A stretch of DNA of 64,000 nt, from positions 682,001 through 746,000 of the forward strand of contig JACJYB010000001.1 in the NCBI GenBank assembly GCA_020636355.1. The letters are read 5' to 3'. A program made the translations under genes and the position numbers. Shown here in pieces: positions 61,843 through 64,000 of the stretch. Numbering within the stretch: the stretch's first letter is position 1; each line of letters opens with the position of its first letter. Origin of the DNA: Lewinellaceae bacterium. Lineage in GTDB: Bacteria > Bacteroidota > Bacteroidia > Chitinophagales > Saprospiraceae. The notes under the pieces were generated by a model. That model did no database searches. It worked only from the letters and a program-made list of their open reading frames with translations, and was not told where the DNA came from.

Positions 61843-63549
61843 TCAAATTTCCCCTGCTTTCAATTGTTTCACGGCATAATCACAGGCCCGGGCGGTCAGG
61901 GCCATATAGGTCAGCGAAGGGTTTTGGCAGGGTGAAGAGGCCATGCACGATCCGTCGGTGATAAATAAATTCGGGACATCATGCGCCTGATTCCATTTGT
62001 TCAACACAGAAGTTTTCGGGTCATTGCCCATGCGTGCAGTGCCCATTTCATGAATGACCGTGCCGGGTATGGCCCCGTAGTCAAAGGGCATTACCCACTC
62101 CATGCCGGCATTGTTTAACATTTCTACTGCTGAGGCTTGCATGTCCGTGCGCATTTTCATTTCATTTTCGCCGTAAGCCATATCTATTTCCAGGACCGGC
62201 AAACCCCATTGATCTTTTTCACTTGTACTGAGTGTTACCTGGTTGGTATACTCGGGCAAGGTTTCACCATAGGCTTCAAAATAGGCCCACCATTCACCTG
62301 GTTTGGTAAGCGACTCTTTCCACTCCGCTCCCAGACCCGGTTGACTCGCTCCCCGGTCCCAGTCGCTCCGCCCGGTATAATTTTCGAAGCTGAATCCGCG
62401 CAGGTAATCCTGGTCGTTGTTTTGAACATTGCGAAAGCGGGGAATGTATACGCTGGCTGGTCGCTGGCCGTAATAAAAGGTATCCTTCATTCCGGAAATG
62501 CCTCCCATGGCGCCAATCAGTGCATGGTGGTCCATCAGGTAATGGCCCAATGTGCCGGAACTATTGGCCAGACCATCGGGAAATGTGTCCGAGGTGGACT
62601 GCAACAGGATCTGGGTACTACCTAACGTAGATGCGTTCAGGAAAACAATTTTGGAATAAAACTCAACGGTTTCTTTGGTTTCCGTATCGATGACGCGGAC
62701 TCCTTTGATCCGGTTGCTATCCTTGTTATAAACAAGGCTTTCTACAACTGAAAAAGGACGCATGGTCAAATTGCCCGTTTTTGCAGCATCAGGTAGCGAA
62801 ACTGAATTGCTGGAATAATAGGCTCCGAAGATGCAGCCCCGGTGACACAAGTTGCGGGAGTGGCATTTTTGACGACCATTGTGATCCTGGGTGAGGATGG
62901 CCATCCGGCCAATGATCAGCTGCCGGTCTGAGTAAGCATCAGCCAAACGATGACGTATGGACTTCTCAAAAGCGTTCATTTCAAAGGGGGGAAGAAAATC
63001 GCCATCGGGTAGGTTCGGGATGCCATCCCGGTTACCGCTAACCCCAATGTATCGTTCAATGTGGCTGTACCAGGGAGCGATATCCGCATACCTTAGGGGC
63101 CAGTCGATCCCGATCCCTTCTTTACCATTGGCGCTGAAATCCAGGTCGCTGAGACGCCAGGTATGTTTGGCCCACAGCAGGGATCTTCCTCCCATCTGAT
63201 AACCCCGGTACCACATAAAAGGCCGCTTTTGGATGTAGGGATGCATGGAGTCCTTGACCAGAAAATGTTTGCAGTCCTGACCGAATAAATACAAGTTCTT
63301 CTGAATGGCATAATCTTCCTGCTCCTGCAGGGGGACCATATTTCGAAGTGGCAAGTCCCAGGGATCAGTAAGTGCCGTAGGATAGTCTTTGTTGTGCTCT
63401 ACCATGCGCCCTCTTTCCAGAACCAAAACTTTGAGTCCGGCCTCAGTCAGTTCTTTGGCTGCAATGCCCCCACACATTCCGGAGCCAATGACGATGGCGT
63501 CGTAAGTGTTACCGGTGGTTCCTTTACCGAGAATATTAAAATCTGCCAT
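61843..63549 (-). CDS. GMC-family FAD oxidoreductase
   Basis: 568 residues. The FAD-binding Rossmann motif is DAIVIGSGMCGGIAAKELTE near the N-terminus; the C-terminal GMC signature is HEMGTARMGNDPKTSVLNKW and LFITDGSCMASSPCQNPSLT with the substrate-site His/Asn. No signal peptide, so export would need its partner. It oxidises alcohols or sugars. Together with the subunit-3 gene 11 bp upstream it should form a membrane-linked dehydrogenase; the sulfatase and cupin downstream suggest a sulfated sugar route. Substrate unknown. Confidence 0.9.
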   Translation of the reverse strand: MADFNILGKGTTGNTYDAIVIGSGMCGGIAAKELTEAGLKVLVLERGRMVEHNKDYPTALTDPWDLPLRNMVPLQEQEDYAIQKNLYLFGQDCKHFLVKDSMHPYIQKRPFMWYRGYQMGGRSLLWAKHTWRLSDLDFSANGKEGIGIDWPLRYADIAPWYSHIERYIGVSGNRDGIPNLPDGDFLPPFEMNAFEKSIRHRLADAYSDRQLIIGRMAILTQDHNGRQKCHSRNLCHRGCIFGAYYSSNSVSLPDAAKTGNLTMRPFSVVESLVYNKDSNRIKGVRVIDTETKETVEFYSKIVFLNASTLGSTQILLQSTSDTFPDGLANSSGTLGHYLMDHHALIGAMGGISGMKDTFYYGQRPASVYIPRFRNVQNNDQDYLRGFSFENYTGRSDWDRGASQPGLGAEWKESLTKPGEWWAYFEAYGETLPEYTNQVTLSTSEKDQWGLPVLEIDMAYGENEMKMRTDMQASAVEMLNNAGMEWVMPFDYGAIPGTVIHEMGTARMGNDPKTSVLNKWNQAHDVPNLFITDGSCMASSPCQNPSLTYMALTARACDYAVKQLKAGEI

Positions 63550-63560
63550 TTTGTATCTCG

Positions 63561-64000
63561 TTAAACGTTAAAATGCAAACTGGTCTTGCCGTAGTTCAAT
63601 GTCTGATCATCCGAGGGAATTTCTCCTATATATTCTTCGGGAATTTTGACATAGTTACTCGCCTTGGTGGTACCTTCCTGAGAGGTGAAAAACCCGATCA
63701 GTGCCAGTTGCTTCAGGGTCCTGAACCATGCTGCGTTCTCATCCCCGTCAAAGGCTTTCTTGTCCAGTATCGTCAGATAAGCAGTCTTGTCCCCGGCTTG
63801 GTCGAAAGCTTCCCGGGCGCCTTCAATTCCTTCACGGAAAACCTGTTGTTGGTCCGGTGTCATCACCTGTGCACAGACCTGATCGATAAACAGATGGGTA
63901 TTGACCATGGATGCCGATGCAGTTTTGGTTGCCGGGAGTATGACATCCACCATTTGCCGGACCACATCAAGCGCATCAGGAGTGAAGAATTCTGCTTGAA
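63561..64000 (-). CDS. Gluconate 2-dehydrogenase subunit 3-family protein (partial)
   Basis: The 5' end lies beyond the right edge. The visible part, 146 codons, has FFTPDALDVVRQMVDVILPA near its start, then HLFIDQVCAQVMTPDQQQVF and REGIEGAREAFDQAGDKTAY, the helical gluconate_2-dh3 layout. In known operons this subunit carries a Tat signal and escorts the GMC subunit to the periplasm; the signal region is not in the window. Eleven bp separate it from the GMC gene. Confidence 0.85.
   Translation of the reverse strand, partial: QAEFFTPDALDVVRQMVDVILPATKTASASMVNTHLFIDQVCAQVMTPDQQQVFREGIEGAREAFDQAGDKTAYLTILDKKAFDGDENAAWFRTLKQLALIGFFTSQEGTTKASNYVKIPEEYIGEIPSDDQTLNYGKTSLHFNV

Overview
The window looks like chromosomal DNA of a Bacteroidota bacterium, probably a Saprospiraceae-type lineage. 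The pointers are several secreted proteins with a type IX secretion (T9SS) C-terminal sorting domain, AraC regulators with a 7-TM sensor, a PadR gene paired with a large FtsX-type permease, TAnnTTTG promoter elements, and GRP, CocE, DUF1593 and GH172 families typical of glycan-degrading Bacteroidota. The genus-level placement is inference. No rRNA operon, CRISPR array, intact insertion sequence or prophage was seen.

Layout. 1-8600: the 5' end of a long-form pyruvate kinase, a DUF4159 protein, rsmE and rseP (divergent), then an AT-rich, gene-poor stretch with orphan small genes, tRNA-Leu(CAA) with a 113-bp tandem array on its 3' side, two small exported proteins, tRNA-Leu(CAG) and a CBM48-HhH fusion. 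8.9-24.7 kb: a large T9SS protein, an NTF2-like protein, TPR and HAD genes, a 7TM-AraC regulator, a CRTAC1/ASPIC protein, an exported HExxH protein, MscS, an M20 amidohydrolase and an RsmB-type rRNA methyltransferase. 24.8-28.6 kb is a decay zone: a frameshifted ExbD-TonB pair, an intact aminopeptidase P, tRNA-Val and tRNA-Pro, a duplicated 147-bp repeat and an AraC gene cut at the repeat edge. 28.6-35 kb: a beta-glucan set (GH3, GH16), a START-domain protein and a TPR histidine kinase.

34.9-41.6 kb is the most interesting part. An AcvB/VirJ-type hydrolase, an M66-like T9SS protease and an aberrant tRNA lie on the minus strand, and mprF diverges from the tRNA. MprF makes and flips aminoacyl-phosphatidylglycerol using aminoacyl-tRNA, and AcvB of Agrobacterium hydrolyses lysyl-PG. 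The tRNA carries a Lys-type CUU anticodon but has A33 and U37 in place of U33 and a purine 37. It may be a tRNA specialised for lipid lysylation instead of decoding; this is a hypothesis.

41.6-64 kb: a DUF1593 nucleoside-hydrolase-like protein, padR plus permease with a clear promoter/operator, a CocE/NonD hydrolase, a GH172 (DUF2961) protein, a T9SS/beta-helix pair, a membrane wHTH regulator, a ribose module (GRP transporter, ribokinase, lipoprotein ADP-ribosylglycohydrolase), an SRPBCC protein, a TIR/NDT-like plus DUF2188 pair, DinB, and a cupin-sulfatase-GMC oxidoreductase-subunit 3 operon running off the right edge.
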